This document shows positions 1 to 8,991 of a stretch of DNA of 64,000 nt, piece by piece (the first letter of the stretch is position 1; each line of letters opens with the position of its first letter). Under the pieces are notes generated by a model. The model ran no database searches. It was not told the DNA's origin and saw nothing but the letters and a program-made list of their open reading frames with translations. The DNA comes from Flavobacterium branchiicola (GTDB lineage Bacteria; Bacteroidota; Bacteroidia; Flavobacteriales; Flavobacteriaceae), in the NCBI RefSeq assembly GCF_018383905.1, contig NZ_JAGYWA010000008.1, positions 164,839-228,838 of the forward strand, given 5' to 3'. The position numbers and the translations under genes are program-made.

Positions 1-53
1 TTTACAATTATTTATAAGGATAAATGCAAATTCTATTCCAAATGTACCAAAAC

Positions 54-86
54 AAAAAAACTCAGTCAAGGAATGACTGAGTTTTT
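54..86. terminator. bidirectional intrinsic terminator
   Basis: An 8-bp perfect stem (CTCAGTCA at 61-68, TGACTGAG at 74-81) has a 5-nt loop, an A-run before it and a T-run after it. It can therefore act on either strand: for a plus-strand gene left of the window, or for the candidate minus-strand small RNA. Confidence 0.8.
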
Positions 87-164
87 ATGCTATTAACTAA
101 CCAAAAAACTATAAATTATGAAATTTATATCAATTCAGAAGGAAACCACCCCTTCTTGATTTGC
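54..164 (-). ncRNA. candidate small RNA with its own promoter and terminator
   Basis: On the minus strand a TATCTTTG box (170-177 on plus as CAAAGATA, followed on minus by C, giving the TTTGC extension) is followed about 80-110 nt later by a strong intrinsic terminator (54-86). No convincing gene lies between. The predicted transcript starts near 164. It has a 5' hairpin whose arms AGAAGG and CCTTCT lie at about 137-156, an AU-rich linker, and then the terminator. No TTG sits at the ideal 17-19 bp spacing. Small conserved RNAs are known in Flavobacteriaceae, but I cannot tell whether this is one. It could instead be the 3' UTR of hppD. On the plus strand a 13-codon ORF starts at 118. Confidence 0.4.
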
Positions 165-286
165 GAGTGCAAAGATAGATAGAAAGTTCAAAAAATAAAT
201 AGCAAAAGGCAAGTTTAACATAACATTTGCATAAAAAACATCATTTTACCGAGAATTCTTCTACATAATGTAAAAATAATGCGATT

Positions 287-1447
287 TTACAATGTTCCTC
301 TCAATTCTTGCTCTCTTTCGATAGACTCGAAAAGGGCTTTGAAGTTACCTGCACCGAATCCTTTTGCTCCCATTCTTTGAATAATTTCGAAAAAAAGTGT
401 AGGTCGGTCCTGAACTGGCTTCGTAAAAATTTGTAATAAGTATCCATCTTCGTCTGCATCGACCATGATGGCAAGTTTTTCAATTTCGTTTAAATCTTCT
501 TTCATCATATCCATGTGAACGCCCAATCTTTCTGGGATTGCCTGGTAATAGGTATGAGGAGGAGCTGATAAAAATTCAACACCACGAGCTCTTAGTTGAG
601 ATACTGTTTTGATAATGTCATCTGTTGCAATGGCAATATGCTGAATTCCAGGTCCGCCGTAGAAATCTAAATATTCTTCAATTTGAGATTTTTTCTTTCC
701 TTCAGCTGGTTCATTGATTGGAAATTTAATTCTTCCGTTTCCGTTAGACATTACTTTACTCATCAATGCAGAATATTCTGTAGTAATTTGTTTGTCATCA
801 AAAGAAAGGAAATTTACAAATCCCATAACGTCTTCGTAGAATTTTACCCACGTATTCATTTCGTTCCAACCTACATTTCCAACCATGTGGTCAATGTATT
901 TTAATCCTGTTGGTTCCGGGTTGTAATCCGATTTCCATTCTTTGTAACCTGGCAAGAAAACACCATTGTAGTTTTTTCTTTCTACAAAAATGTGAACTGT
1001 TTCCCCGTAAGTGTAAATTCCGGAGCGAACAACCTGACCAAATTCATCTTCTTCAACAGTTGGTTCCATAAAAGAACGTGCGCCACGTTTCATGGTTTCT
1101 TCGTAAGATTTTGTAGCATCTTCAACCCAAAGTGCTGCCACTTTTACTCCGTCTCCGTGTTTTTGAAGATGTGCATGAATAGGAGAGTCCTGTGTTAAAG
1201 GTGTCGTTAAAACAATTCTGATTTTATCTTGTTTTAAAACATACGATGCTTTGTCTTTTACTCCGGTTTCTAATCCGGCATAAGCCAATGACTGGTATCC
1301 GAAAGCAGTTTTATAATAATGTGCAGATTGTTTTGCGTTTCCAACGTAGAACTCTACATAATCTGTTCCTAATAAAGGAAGGAAATCTTGTGCTCCTTCA
1401 AATATTTTCTCTAATCCGTATTCTACTGATTTTACTTCTTTTGACAT
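287..1447 (-). CDS. hppD: 4-hydroxyphenylpyruvate dioxygenase
   Basis: Converts 4-hydroxyphenylpyruvate to homogentisate with O2, the second step of tyrosine breakdown in the cytoplasm. The 386-aa protein has two vicinal-oxygen-chelate halves. The facial triad of the family is visible as H187 (in YIDHMVGN), H270 (in GIQHIAIATDD) and E354 (in LFFEIIQR). The C-terminal GFGAGNFKALFESIE segment is the family's closing helix. Length is in the usual range. The product feeds hmgA, which lies upstream on the same strand 245 bp away. That gap contains an inverted repeat, so co-transcription is possible but not proven. No fumarylacetoacetase or maleylacetoacetate isomerase gene is seen nearby. Confidence 0.96.
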   Translation of the reverse strand: MSKEVKSVEYGLEKIFEGAQDFLPLLGTDYVEFYVGNAKQSAHYYKTAFGYQSLAYAGLETGVKDKASYVLKQDKIRIVLTTPLTQDSPIHAHLQKHGDGVKVAALWVEDATKSYEETMKRGARSFMEPTVEEDEFGQVVRSGIYTYGETVHIFVERKNYNGVFLPGYKEWKSDYNPEPTGLKYIDHMVGNVGWNEMNTWVKFYEDVMGFVNFLSFDDKQITTEYSALMSKVMSNGNGRIKFPINEPAEGKKKSQIEEYLDFYGGPGIQHIAIATDDIIKTVSQLRARGVEFLSAPPHTYYQAIPERLGVHMDMMKEDLNEIEKLAIMVDADEDGYLLQIFTKPVQDRPTLFFEIIQRMGAKGFGAGNFKALFESIEREQELRGTL

Positions 1448-1520
1448 GATGTTTATTTGTTTAATCGGTTAATCGTTTATCTGATAAAACCGAAGTGTTA
1501 GTGTTGTGTTTAAGTTTTTT

Positions 1521-1680
1521 ACCGCAAAGTACGCAAAGACAAATCGCAAGGTTCGCAAAGTTTTTTATTGTTTAGACTTTGTAAATTGACAATAAACACA
1601 AAGCTTTGTGAACTTGTTTTGATAAAACTTTCTCAAAAATCCTTTGCGATCTTTGCGAAAATTCTCTGCGCACTTTGTGT
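1521..1680. repeat. imperfect inverted repeat rich in CGCAAAG motifs
   Basis: The hppD-hmgA gap carries CGCAAAG-type units at about 1523-1560 on the plus strand and their inverse (CTTTGCG) at about 1642-1676. They would form a long imperfect hairpin with an A+T-rich loop. It looks like a dispersed intergenic repeat, not a regulatory site. No ORF is present. Confidence 0.6.
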
Positions 1681-1692
1681 TACATCGATTAA

Positions 1693-2850
1693 CTATTCAG
1701 TCCAAGACTTGTAGTACTGACCGTCATCCAATCCCATCGCTTCTTCTGTAACCATTAATGGTCTGAAAGTATCCACCATTACAGCTAATTCCTGAGTTTC
1801 TTTGTGGCCAATACTACGTTCCATTGCTCCGGGCGCTGGGCCATGCGGAATTCCTTTTGGGTGTAAAGTGATATGACCTTGCTCAATATTATTACGGCTC
1901 ATAAAATCACCATCTACATAATACAAAACTTCGTCTGAATCTATATTGCTGTGGTTGTATGGTGCCGGAATTGCTTTTGGATGATAATCGTAAAGTCTAG
2001 GGCAGAAGGAACAAACAACAAATGTTGCTGTTTCAAAAGTTTGATGAACTGGTGGCGGTTGGTGAACGCGTCCCGTTATAGGTTCAAAATTGTGAATTGA
2101 AAATCCGTAAGGGAAATTATATCCATCCCAACCCACAACGTCAAAAGGATGTGTTGCATAAACCACTTCGTGAATCATGCCTTCTTTTTTGATTTTAATT
2201 AAAAAATCACCTTTCTCGTCATGTGTTTCCAATTCGCTTGGCAAAATAAAATCACGCTCACAAAACGGAGAATGTTCTAAATGCTGACCTGATTGGTTTT
2301 TGTATCGTTTTGGAGTATAAAATGGAGAATAAGATTCTACGTAAAATAGTCTGTTTTCTTCTGTTTCAAATTCGATTTGGTAAATAATGCCGCGAGGAAT
2401 AATTAGGTAATCACCATATTCAAACGGTATATTTCCTAACATGGTTCTTAATTTTCCTTTTCCTTTATGGATGAAAAGCATTTCATCTGCATCTGCATTT
2501 TTGTAGAAATACTTTCGAAGCGATTCTTTTGGTGCGGCAAGACCTATAATACAGTCTTTGTTGACCATCATTGCTTTTCGACTGTCCAGAAAATCATTTT
2601 CAGGTTTTAATTCAAAACCTTTAAAAAGTAATGATTTTATGTTTTTTCCGATTGCAATTTTTGGTTCAACCGAATAGGAGTTTAAGATTTCTTTTACCTG
2701 TGTTGGTCTGTGAACATGGTAGGATAATGATGAATGTCCGTGAAAACCTTCGGTTCCAAACAATTGTTCATAGTAAAATCCGCCGTTAGGTTTTTCGAAC
2801 TGGGTGTGTCTTTTTTGAGGGAAATCCCCAAGTTTATGATATAGTGGCAT
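1693..2850 (-). CDS. hmgA: homogentisate 1,2-dioxygenase
   Basis: Opens the ring of homogentisate to give maleylacetoacetate, an Fe(II)-dependent cupin-fold reaction directly after HppD. The 385-aa protein contains the PPPVHQTFE segment and a C-terminal metal-binding region. H300 (in NHSNIDSDE), E307 or D306, and H336 (in KGIPHGPAP) are the likely iron ligands, although the His-acid spacing differs slightly from the mammalian enzyme. It is shorter than the roughly 440-aa mammalian type, as I expect for the Bacteroidota form. Transcribed toward hppD, so the two genes form a functional pair. Confidence 0.93.
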   Translation of the reverse strand: MPLYHKLGDFPQKRHTQFEKPNGGFYYEQLFGTEGFHGHSSLSYHVHRPTQVKEILNSYSVEPKIAIGKNIKSLLFKGFELKPENDFLDSRKAMMVNKDCIIGLAAPKESLRKYFYKNADADEMLFIHKGKGKLRTMLGNIPFEYGDYLIIPRGIIYQIEFETEENRLFYVESYSPFYTPKRYKNQSGQHLEHSPFCERDFILPSELETHDEKGDFLIKIKKEGMIHEVVYATHPFDVVGWDGYNFPYGFSIHNFEPITGRVHQPPPVHQTFETATFVVCSFCPRLYDYHPKAIPAPYNHSNIDSDEVLYYVDGDFMSRNNIEQGHITLHPKGIPHGPAPGAMERSIGHKETQELAVMVDTFRPLMVTEEAMGLDDGQYYKSWTE

Positions 2851-3167
2851 GGCTTTTTCAATTAGATAATTTGTAAATTAGATAATTCGAAAATGTGAAT
2901 TGCAAAGTAAACGATCCGTTCAATTTTTCAATTGACTGATCATCTCAATTCGATAGCAGCACTATTCAGGATTTCTCTTGATAAGGAATTGAAGATACTC
3001 TAATAAACCTGTCCAATTTGTTTTCATTATAACAAATGTCGTAATTTTTTCCGAGTAAAATTATAAATTATATCATTTAAACACCTAGATAAAACTAATT
3101 TTTTTTGATTTAAATTTTACATCAGGAAAAAAAAGCCTGTTTTTATTAAGTATTCCTGAATCGAATA
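2851..3167. other. non-coding gap between hmgA and the patatin gene
   Basis: No ORF with coding character is seen. Near hmgA there are two tandem copies of ATTAGATAATT (about 2860-2889). A TTACTTTGC sequence (minus strand, about 2903-2911) resembles a Bacteroidota -7 box with one change and could start hmgA. Close to the patatin stop there is a weak CAGG/CCTG hairpin followed by T residues (about 3122-3145). Confidence 0.5.
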
Positions 3168-5513
3168 TTAAAATAAGAATCCGATACTGAACCAGGTATA
3201 GCTTTTTGACATTTCCGGAGACCATGATTGCTTAATCTCAATTGGTCCAATAATAGTTTCAAGTCCATAACCTAATGCATAACCTGTATAGCTTGGCATT
3301 GAAATCCAATCTACGGTACTAAAAATATCATCACCAAGATTAGCAAAATTTGCAGAAAAGTTCACGTGATTTTTTTTGAATATTTCATAATCAAGTGTGA
3401 TATCGGTTTTTATATAACTGTTTCCGGCAATGCTTAAAAAGTCATATCCATAGAAATAATTGAAGTTGTTGATTTTGTTGTAACCATAACCTCCAAAAAT
3501 ATAATCGAAAAACGGAACACTGTCGCTACCAATGTTAAAACCAGCATCAGCACCAATTTTTACAGTTGCACGTCTGAACAAAGTTTTTGCAAAACCAACT
3601 TCTACTTTTGCGGTCGAGAACGGTTTAAAATTATGAGTAAAATCCGAAGAAGCTAAATACGTCTGAACATCAGAAGAAAAGTATAATCCGGAATGCGGAA
3701 AGCTTTTATTATCGAATGAGTCGTATTTTAAGTAACCAAAAACACTAAAATAGTTGCTCTTTTCTATGGTGTTTACTTCATTTGAAAGTGTTGGTGAATC
3801 TATTTTTAAGTATTTATATTCTAATCCTCCGCCCATTAAAAACTTCTGTACAAAAATGGTTTGAAAATAGGCCTGATTTGTAATGTCAAAAAAATCAACA
3901 TTGATAAGATTTACACTTGGATTCCCTTCCAAAAGACTACTGAAACTAGTGGTGACATTTCTATTGAACTGGTTTAATCTCGAGCGAAAGCCAAAACTAA
4001 TATTAAATCCGTTTTCGATGTAATAATTAAAATCATATCTGAAATTATCGCCCAAAATAATGTCCAATGAGGTAACATCATTTTTTAGAAATGTTTTTTT
4101 GTGAGTAAGATTTAACAGAATGGCACTTTTGTATAATCCGTCGTAATGCAGTCCAAGTTTTAAATAGGTTTGTGTTGGGTTTTCTTTTAATACAAGATCC
4201 AGATTGTCTTTGTCTCCATCTGGCTCTAAACAATACGATATTGTGCTAAAGTTTTGAGTTGCATCAAGATTATTAATTCCGGTTTTTAAGTCGGCGTAAG
4301 TTATGGTGCTTCCTGGTTTAAATCGAAGTTTACCGTTTATGTATTCTTTAGTGTAATTGTCTAATTTGTCGCTATTTATTTTATTGATTTCTAGTGTATC
4401 ACTGCTAATTTTTAGTTTTGGTTTTTTGTAGAAGTTGTCTTCATTAACCAATGATTTTATCTTTTCATAAACAGCAAAAGTAGCTTCTTCTCCTTTTCTG
4501 ATTATTTCTTCGCCTCTGTCAAATGAGATTACGCCAAAATCCCGAATATCTGGTTTAATGTAGATATCAGTATCTTTTACTTTGCTTTTCATTTTTTCGA
4601 TCGACTGCAGATTGGTAATCTGAACAAGAATTCTTGTAGCGTTTTTGAGGTTTTTACGTTTCAGCAAATCATCCTGAACATCAACCCCAATAATAATATC
4701 GGCGCCCAGATTTCGAACTTCTTTTATTGGGTAATTATTGACAACTCCACCATCAACCAATAGATTACCATCTATTTCAACCGGAGTAAATAACGACGGA
4801 AAAGCCGCACTTGCCATCATTGCCTGAACCAGATTTCCTTTATTGAGTAAAACCTCTTCGCCAGTTTCTATATTGGTCGCTATACATAAGAAAGGAGTAG
4901 GAAGTTTATTGAAATCTCGAACATGACGCACATTTCTTGTCAGACTGCTCAATAAATTGTAATTGTACATTCCTTTTGAAAGTGCTTCCGGAATTCCAAT
5001 TTTAAAATTACTGAAAGGCAAAGTAATGGCATACAATTCGTCATTTTTTTTGCCGTAAAAATTTTTAGATGAACGCGGAATATAGTCGTTGATCAATTCG
5101 TCAAAATTGGTTCTTTTAAAAATAGAGTCAATTTGCGAAGCATTATAGCCAGAAGCATAAAGTCCGCCAATTACAGATCCCATGCTTGTTCCGCCAATAT
5201 AATCGATTTTGATTCCTGCTTCTTCAAGTACTTTTAGTACACCAATATGAGCAAAACCTTTTGCACCGCCACCGCTTAAAACCAAACCAATTTTTGGTCT
5301 TTTAACGCTATCTTGTTTGATATCTTGTGCCAAAGCTCTTTCTGGCAAAAGTAAAATGAATAGAAAAAGTAGGGGTACAAAGTACCATACAGTTTTAATT
5401 TTTACTGATGTCGAAATTTTTGAGAACAAAGAAAGTTCTTTTGGGCGGATATTTGAATTGGAAAGCTGGTTTAAGCACATAAAACAACTAATTGGTTTTG
5501 TAAAAGTCGACAA
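3168..5513 (-). CDS. patatin-like phospholipase fused to an outer-membrane beta-barrel
   Basis: Predicted outer-membrane lipase of the PlpD-like group. After a hydrophobic signal segment (about residues 42-63, ending ALAQ) comes a patatin domain. Its oxyanion-hole glycines are at SGGGAKG (about 80-86), the nucleophile is in GTSMG (S110), and the catalytic Asp is in DGGVVNNYP. A POTRA-like stretch follows, then a C-terminal beta-barrel ending in WFSIGFLF, with a terminal Phe typical of barrels. The first ATG overlaps uvrC by 26 nt and gives a long n-region before the signal segment. Met12 (5480) would remove the overlap and is an equally good start. The substrate is unknown. Confidence 0.9.
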   Translation of the reverse strand: MSTFTKPISCFMCLNQLSNSNIRPKELSLFSKISTSVKIKTVWYFVPLLFLFILLLPERALAQDIKQDSVKRPKIGLVLSGGGAKGFAHIGVLKVLEEAGIKIDYIGGTSMGSVIGGLYASGYNASQIDSIFKRTNFDELINDYIPRSSKNFYGKKNDELYAITLPFSNFKIGIPEALSKGMYNYNLLSSLTRNVRHVRDFNKLPTPFLCIATNIETGEEVLLNKGNLVQAMMASAAFPSLFTPVEIDGNLLVDGGVVNNYPIKEVRNLGADIIIGVDVQDDLLKRKNLKNATRILVQITNLQSIEKMKSKVKDTDIYIKPDIRDFGVISFDRGEEIIRKGEEATFAVYEKIKSLVNEDNFYKKPKLKISSDTLEINKINSDKLDNYTKEYINGKLRFKPGSTITYADLKTGINNLDATQNFSTISYCLEPDGDKDNLDLVLKENPTQTYLKLGLHYDGLYKSAILLNLTHKKTFLKNDVTSLDIILGDNFRYDFNYYIENGFNISFGFRSRLNQFNRNVTTSFSSLLEGNPSVNLINVDFFDITNQAYFQTIFVQKFLMGGGLEYKYLKIDSPTLSNEVNTIEKSNYFSVFGYLKYDSFDNKSFPHSGLYFSSDVQTYLASSDFTHNFKPFSTAKVEVGFAKTLFRRATVKIGADAGFNIGSDSVPFFDYIFGGYGYNKINNFNYFYGYDFLSIAGNSYIKTDITLDYEIFKKNHVNFSANFANLGDDIFSTVDWISMPSYTGYALGYGLETIIGPIEIKQSWSPEMSKSYTWFSIGFLF

Positions 5514-7278
5514 TTTTTTTGGCTTTTGATATACCTATGACCTCTGAAATTTCTTTTTCTGTTGCTAATTTTAATCTTTTAACACTTTTGAAATGTTGTA
5601 TTAATGTCAGCATCGTTTTTTCGCCAATTCCCGGAATACTTTCTACTGATGAATTCAGAGCAGCTTTACTACGTTTGTCACGATGAAAAGTGATTCCAAA
5701 TCGGTGTGCTTCGTTTCTTAATTGCTGAATAACTTTTAAGGTTTCCGATTTTTTATCCAGATATAACGGAATCGAATCGCCGGGATAGAAAAGTTCTTCC
5801 AGACGTTTTGCAATACCAATTATGGCAATTTTTCCGCGTAAGCCCAATTCATCAATACTTTTTAAGGCTGCAGATAATTGTCCTTTTCCACCATCAATAA
5901 TAATTAATTGCGGAAGAGGTTGATTTTCGTCCAATAATCTTTTGTAACGACGATACACAATTTCTGTCATCGAAGCAAAGTCATCAGGACCTTCAACAGT
6001 TTTTACATTAAAGTGGCGATAATCTCTTTTGCTTGCTTTTCCATCTTTAAAAACAACACAGGCAGCAACCGGATTTGTTCCCTGAATATTCGAGTTATCG
6101 AAACATTCTATATGTCGAGGCTCAACCGGCAAACGCAAATCTTTTTGCATTTGTGCCATAATTCGGTTGGTATGTCTGTCCGGATCTACAATTTGCAATT
6201 GTTTTAATTGTTCGATTCTGTAGAATTTTGCATTTCGAATCGATAAATCTAAGATCTGTTTTTTATCACCAAGTTGAGGAACCGTTGTTTTGATGTTTTC
6301 GCCCAAATCTATTTCAAAAGGAACAATAATTTCTTTCGATAATAATTGAAAACGTTCACGAAGTTCAATAATAGCAAGTTCTAATAATTCTTCATCGGTT
6401 TCGTCCAGTTTTTTCTTCATTTCTAAAGTGTGTGAACGAATAATCGAACCATGAGAAATTTGCAAAAAGTTTACATAAGCGGCAGTCTCATCAGAAACGA
6501 TTGAAAATACATCGATGTTAGTAATTTTCGGATTTACAATAGTAGATCGCGATTGATAATTTTCAAGAACTTCTATTTTTTCTTTTATTTTCTGAGCCTC
6601 TTCAAAACGTAATTCTTCGGCGTATTTATTCATTAAACGCTTAAAGTCTCTCATGCTTTCTTTGAAATTTCCTTTCAGAATTTCACGAATTGCATCAACT
6701 TGTCTTTGATATTCTTCTAAAGATTCCAGACCTTCACAAGGACCTTTGCAATTACCGATATGATATTCTAAACAAACTTTAAATTTGCCCGAATCAATAT
6801 TTGATTTGCTTAAATCGTAATTACAGGTTCTTAAAGGATACAATTCTTTGATTAATTCCAAAATCGTATGAACCGTTTTGAAACTGGTATAAGGGCCAAA
6901 ATATTCAGAGCCGTCTTTAACCATTCTTCGGGTCGAAAAAATTCTCGAAAAAGGTTCTTTTTTTATACAAATCCACGGATAACTTTTATCATCACGCAAT
7001 AATACATTATAACGTGGCTGTAAAGTTTTGATTAAATTGTTTTCTAATAAAAGCGCATCGGTTTCCGTTGGAACTACGATATGTTTTATCGTCACGATTT
7101 TTTTTACCAGAACATTAGTTTTGGCCGTATCGTGAATTTTATTGAAGTAGGAGGAAACCCTTTTTTTTAAATTTTTGGCTTTTCCAACATATAAAATCTT
7201 TCCGTCTTTATCGTAATATTGATATACACCAGGATTATCTGGTAAAGTGAGAATTTGGAGATCAAGAGGAGTCTGCAT
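5488..7278 (-). CDS. uvrC: excinuclease ABC subunit C
   Basis: Makes both incisions around DNA lesions in UvrABC nucleotide excision repair. The 596-aa protein has an N-terminal GIY-YIG nuclease domain (GVYQYYDKDGKILYVGKAKN, about 15-34). A UVR motif lies near 200-235 (RFEEAQKIKEKIEVLE). The RNase H-like UvrC endonuclease domain (about 365-540) includes the ECFDNSN and IIDGGKGQL blocks. The C-terminus carries helix-hairpin-helix motifs (SIPGIGEKTMLTL). Full length for the family. A TAAATTTG box at 7283-7290 (minus) sits only a few bases before the ATG. The patatin gene follows with overlap. Confidence 0.97.
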   Translation of the reverse strand: MQTPLDLQILTLPDNPGVYQYYDKDGKILYVGKAKNLKKRVSSYFNKIHDTAKTNVLVKKIVTIKHIVVPTETDALLLENNLIKTLQPRYNVLLRDDKSYPWICIKKEPFSRIFSTRRMVKDGSEYFGPYTSFKTVHTILELIKELYPLRTCNYDLSKSNIDSGKFKVCLEYHIGNCKGPCEGLESLEEYQRQVDAIREILKGNFKESMRDFKRLMNKYAEELRFEEAQKIKEKIEVLENYQSRSTIVNPKITNIDVFSIVSDETAAYVNFLQISHGSIIRSHTLEMKKKLDETDEELLELAIIELRERFQLLSKEIIVPFEIDLGENIKTTVPQLGDKKQILDLSIRNAKFYRIEQLKQLQIVDPDRHTNRIMAQMQKDLRLPVEPRHIECFDNSNIQGTNPVAACVVFKDGKASKRDYRHFNVKTVEGPDDFASMTEIVYRRYKRLLDENQPLPQLIIIDGGKGQLSAALKSIDELGLRGKIAIIGIAKRLEELFYPGDSIPLYLDKKSETLKVIQQLRNEAHRFGITFHRDKRSKAALNSSVESIPGIGEKTMLTLIQHFKSVKRLKLATEKEISEVIGISKAKKIVDFYKTN

Positions 7279-7334
7279 ACTACAAATTTAAACTATTGCG
7301 TTTAAACTTTAAAATTCTTTTGGGTTTCTTGCAA

Positions 7335-7371
7335 AAAAAAAGAGCCCATTATTTTGTAAAGGACTCTTTTG
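7335..7371 (-). terminator. intrinsic terminator after the small lipoprotein gene
   Basis: AAAGAGCCC (about 7339-7347) pairs imperfectly with GGACTCTTT (7361-7369). It is flanked by A-runs on the plus strand, which give a U-run on the minus strand. Confidence 0.6.
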
Positions 7372-7383
7372 TAAAAGTATGGA

Positions 7384-7911
7384 TTATTTGATCGAAAAAT
7401 ATTCTGTTTGCAGTAAGTGCGTTCTTTCGTCAAAAGCAAAATCTACATATTTAGCATCGTCTTTTTTGATGTCAACTTTTAGTCGGCTTCTTCCTATTTC
7501 TTTTTTATCAGCATCGAAAGCTTTTAAAATTAAATCACCTTTAAAATCTTTTTTGGCAATTAAGTAAATAGTTACTTTTTTTACTTTATCCTCGTTTGAA
7601 GCGTAAATTTTTTCGGCTTTACATTCCTCAAAATTAACTTTAAAGGAAGCTTCAGGAATTACGTCAGATTGGTTTATGCTTTCGCTCATTCCGGAATTTA
7701 TTCCTTTTATTACGTCTCCAACACCTTTAGATGCACTTTTTGCGGCTGCTTTTCCTTCTTCCTGAAGTGCTTTTCCGGCGCCTTCAATCAATTTAGATTT
7801 TACGGCAACCACTTCGTTTCCATCTTCTTCTGCTTCTTTCATTTTTTCTTCCTTGCTCATGCACGAAACCATAAGAGTCATTGCACTGAGTAGAATTAGA
7901 GTTTTTTTCAT
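7384..7911 (-). CDS. small predicted lipoprotein, function unknown
   Basis: 175 aa. The N-terminus MKKTLILLSAMTLMVSCMSK has a lipobox-like VSC, so the mature protein should be lipid-anchored at Cys17. A charged Glu/Lys/Ala-rich region (about 20-65) precedes a compact C-terminal domain of about 85 residues, predicted mainly beta (FKVNFEECKAEKIYA, VTIYLIAKKDFKGDL, YVDFAFDERTHL). I do not recognise the family. It is a single-gene unit between a TATCTTTG promoter-like box and its own terminator. Confidence 0.8.
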   Translation of the reverse strand: MKKTLILLSAMTLMVSCMSKEEKMKEAEEDGNEVVAVKSKLIEGAGKALQEEGKAAAKSASKGVGDVIKGINSGMSESINQSDVIPEASFKVNFEECKAEKIYASNEDKVKKVTIYLIAKKDFKGDLILKAFDADKKEIGRSRLKVDIKKDDAKYVDFAFDERTHLLQTEYFSIK

Positions 7912-7963
7912 CTTTTTAAAATTGGTTATTATTGATGTTTATTAGGAATTTGAGTATTAAACT

Positions 7964-7971
7964 CAAAGATA
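7964..7971 (-). promoter_or_regulatory. -7-like box for the small lipoprotein gene
   Basis: The minus strand reads TATCTTTG, a perfect match to the Bacteroidota TAnnTTTG element, 53 bp before the ATG. No clear TTG is at the -33 position. Confidence 0.5.
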
Positions 7972-8013
7972 TACATTTAAAATATAATTTCTATATTTAG
8001 CTTTTTATTAGAG

Positions 8014-8991
8014 ATGAAAAATAGTAAGCCCCTGGTTATTTTTGATGAGGCAATTTTGCCTGGTGAAAGCCGAACAATCAATGTTGAAATCGCAAGATTG
8101 CATACCACTACAAAATTAAATATTCCGGTAATTGTACGTCGTTCCAAAATTGAAGGTCCTGTTGTTTTATTCTCTGCGGGGATTCACGGTGACGAAATAA
8201 ACGGAGTTGAAATTGTGAGGCAAATTATCAGTAAAAAAATCAATAAACCAGCGCGTGGAACTATCATTTGTATTCCGATTATCAATATGTATGGGTTTGT
8301 CAATAAATCTCGTGAGTTTCCCGACGGACGTGATTTAAACCGTGTTTTTCCCGGAAGCAAAAAAGGTTCTCTGGCTAGTAGGTTCGCATTTCATATTGTA
8401 GAAGAAATTTTGCCGATTTTAGATTACGCGGTAGATTTTCATGCCGGAGGTGCAAGTCGATTTAATGCTCCGCAAATTAGAATTACTGAGAATAATCCGG
8501 AATTAAAGGCATTGGCAGATGTGTTTAATGCCCCGTTTACTTTATACTCGAAAAATATTGGAGGTTCTTTTAGAAACACTTCTGAGAAAGCCAATGTAAA
8601 AATGCTTCTTTTTGAAGGCGGAAAATCTTTGGATATTAATAATGATATTGCCAATGAAGGCGTTCTGGGTGTAAAACGATTATTACATTATCTAAACATG
8701 CTGGATCCTAAACAACTTGTAGAGGCAGCACCGGTTCCGTCTATTTATATAAAAAATTCTGTTTGGCTTCGGGCAAAATGTTCCGGCTTACTGCACGATT
8801 TTAATTTAATCGGAAGGTTTGTGACCAAAGGAACTATTTTAGCCATTATTACAGATCCCTTTGGAAAGTTTGAACAAAAAGTAAAAGCACCGCATGACGG
8901 ATTTATAATCAACGCCAACCATTCGCCAATTGTATACGAAGGCGATGCAATTTATCATATATCTAAAAGCCCCGAAAATGCCGACGAGTAA
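8014..8991 (+). CDS. succinylglutamate desuccinylase/aspartoacylase family zinc hydrolase
   Basis: 325-aa cytoplasmic protein of the AstE/AspA (M14-like) family. The zinc motif is visible as AGIHGDEINGVE (His and Glu, about residues 54-65), with the third ligand in the VDFHAGG segment (about 142-148). Substrate-side residues include FPDGRDLNRVFPG. The C-terminal part, about residues 250-315, resembles the lipoyl/biotinyl-like beta domain found in this subfamily. The exact N-acyl amino acid or peptide substrate cannot be told. The stop overlaps the start of the cyclo-ligase gene by 14 nt, so the two are translationally coupled. Confidence 0.88.
   Translation: MKNSKPLVIFDEAILPGESRTINVEIARLHTTTKLNIPVIVRRSKIEGPVVLFSAGIHGDEINGVEIVRQIISKKINKPARGTIICIPIINMYGFVNKSREFPDGRDLNRVFPGSKKGSLASRFAFHIVEEILPILDYAVDFHAGGASRFNAPQIRITENNPELKALADVFNAPFTLYSKNIGGSFRNTSEKANVKMLLFEGGKSLDINNDIANEGVLGVKRLLHYLNMLDPKQLVEAAPVPSIYIKNSVWLRAKCSGLLHDFNLIGRFVTKGTILAIITDPFGKFEQKVKAPHDGFIINANHSPIVYEGDAIYHISKSPENADE

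Noticed and set aside
118..159. 13-codon plus-strand ORF starting MKFISIQKE
   Set aside because: Possible leader peptide, but no downstream plus-strand gene is present and the minus-strand small RNA explanation fits the flanking promoter and terminator better.
1448..1692. A promoter or regulator site between hppD and hmgA
   Set aside because: The obvious structure is a long CGCAAAG inverted repeat of the dispersed type; no clean -7 or -33 pair was found.
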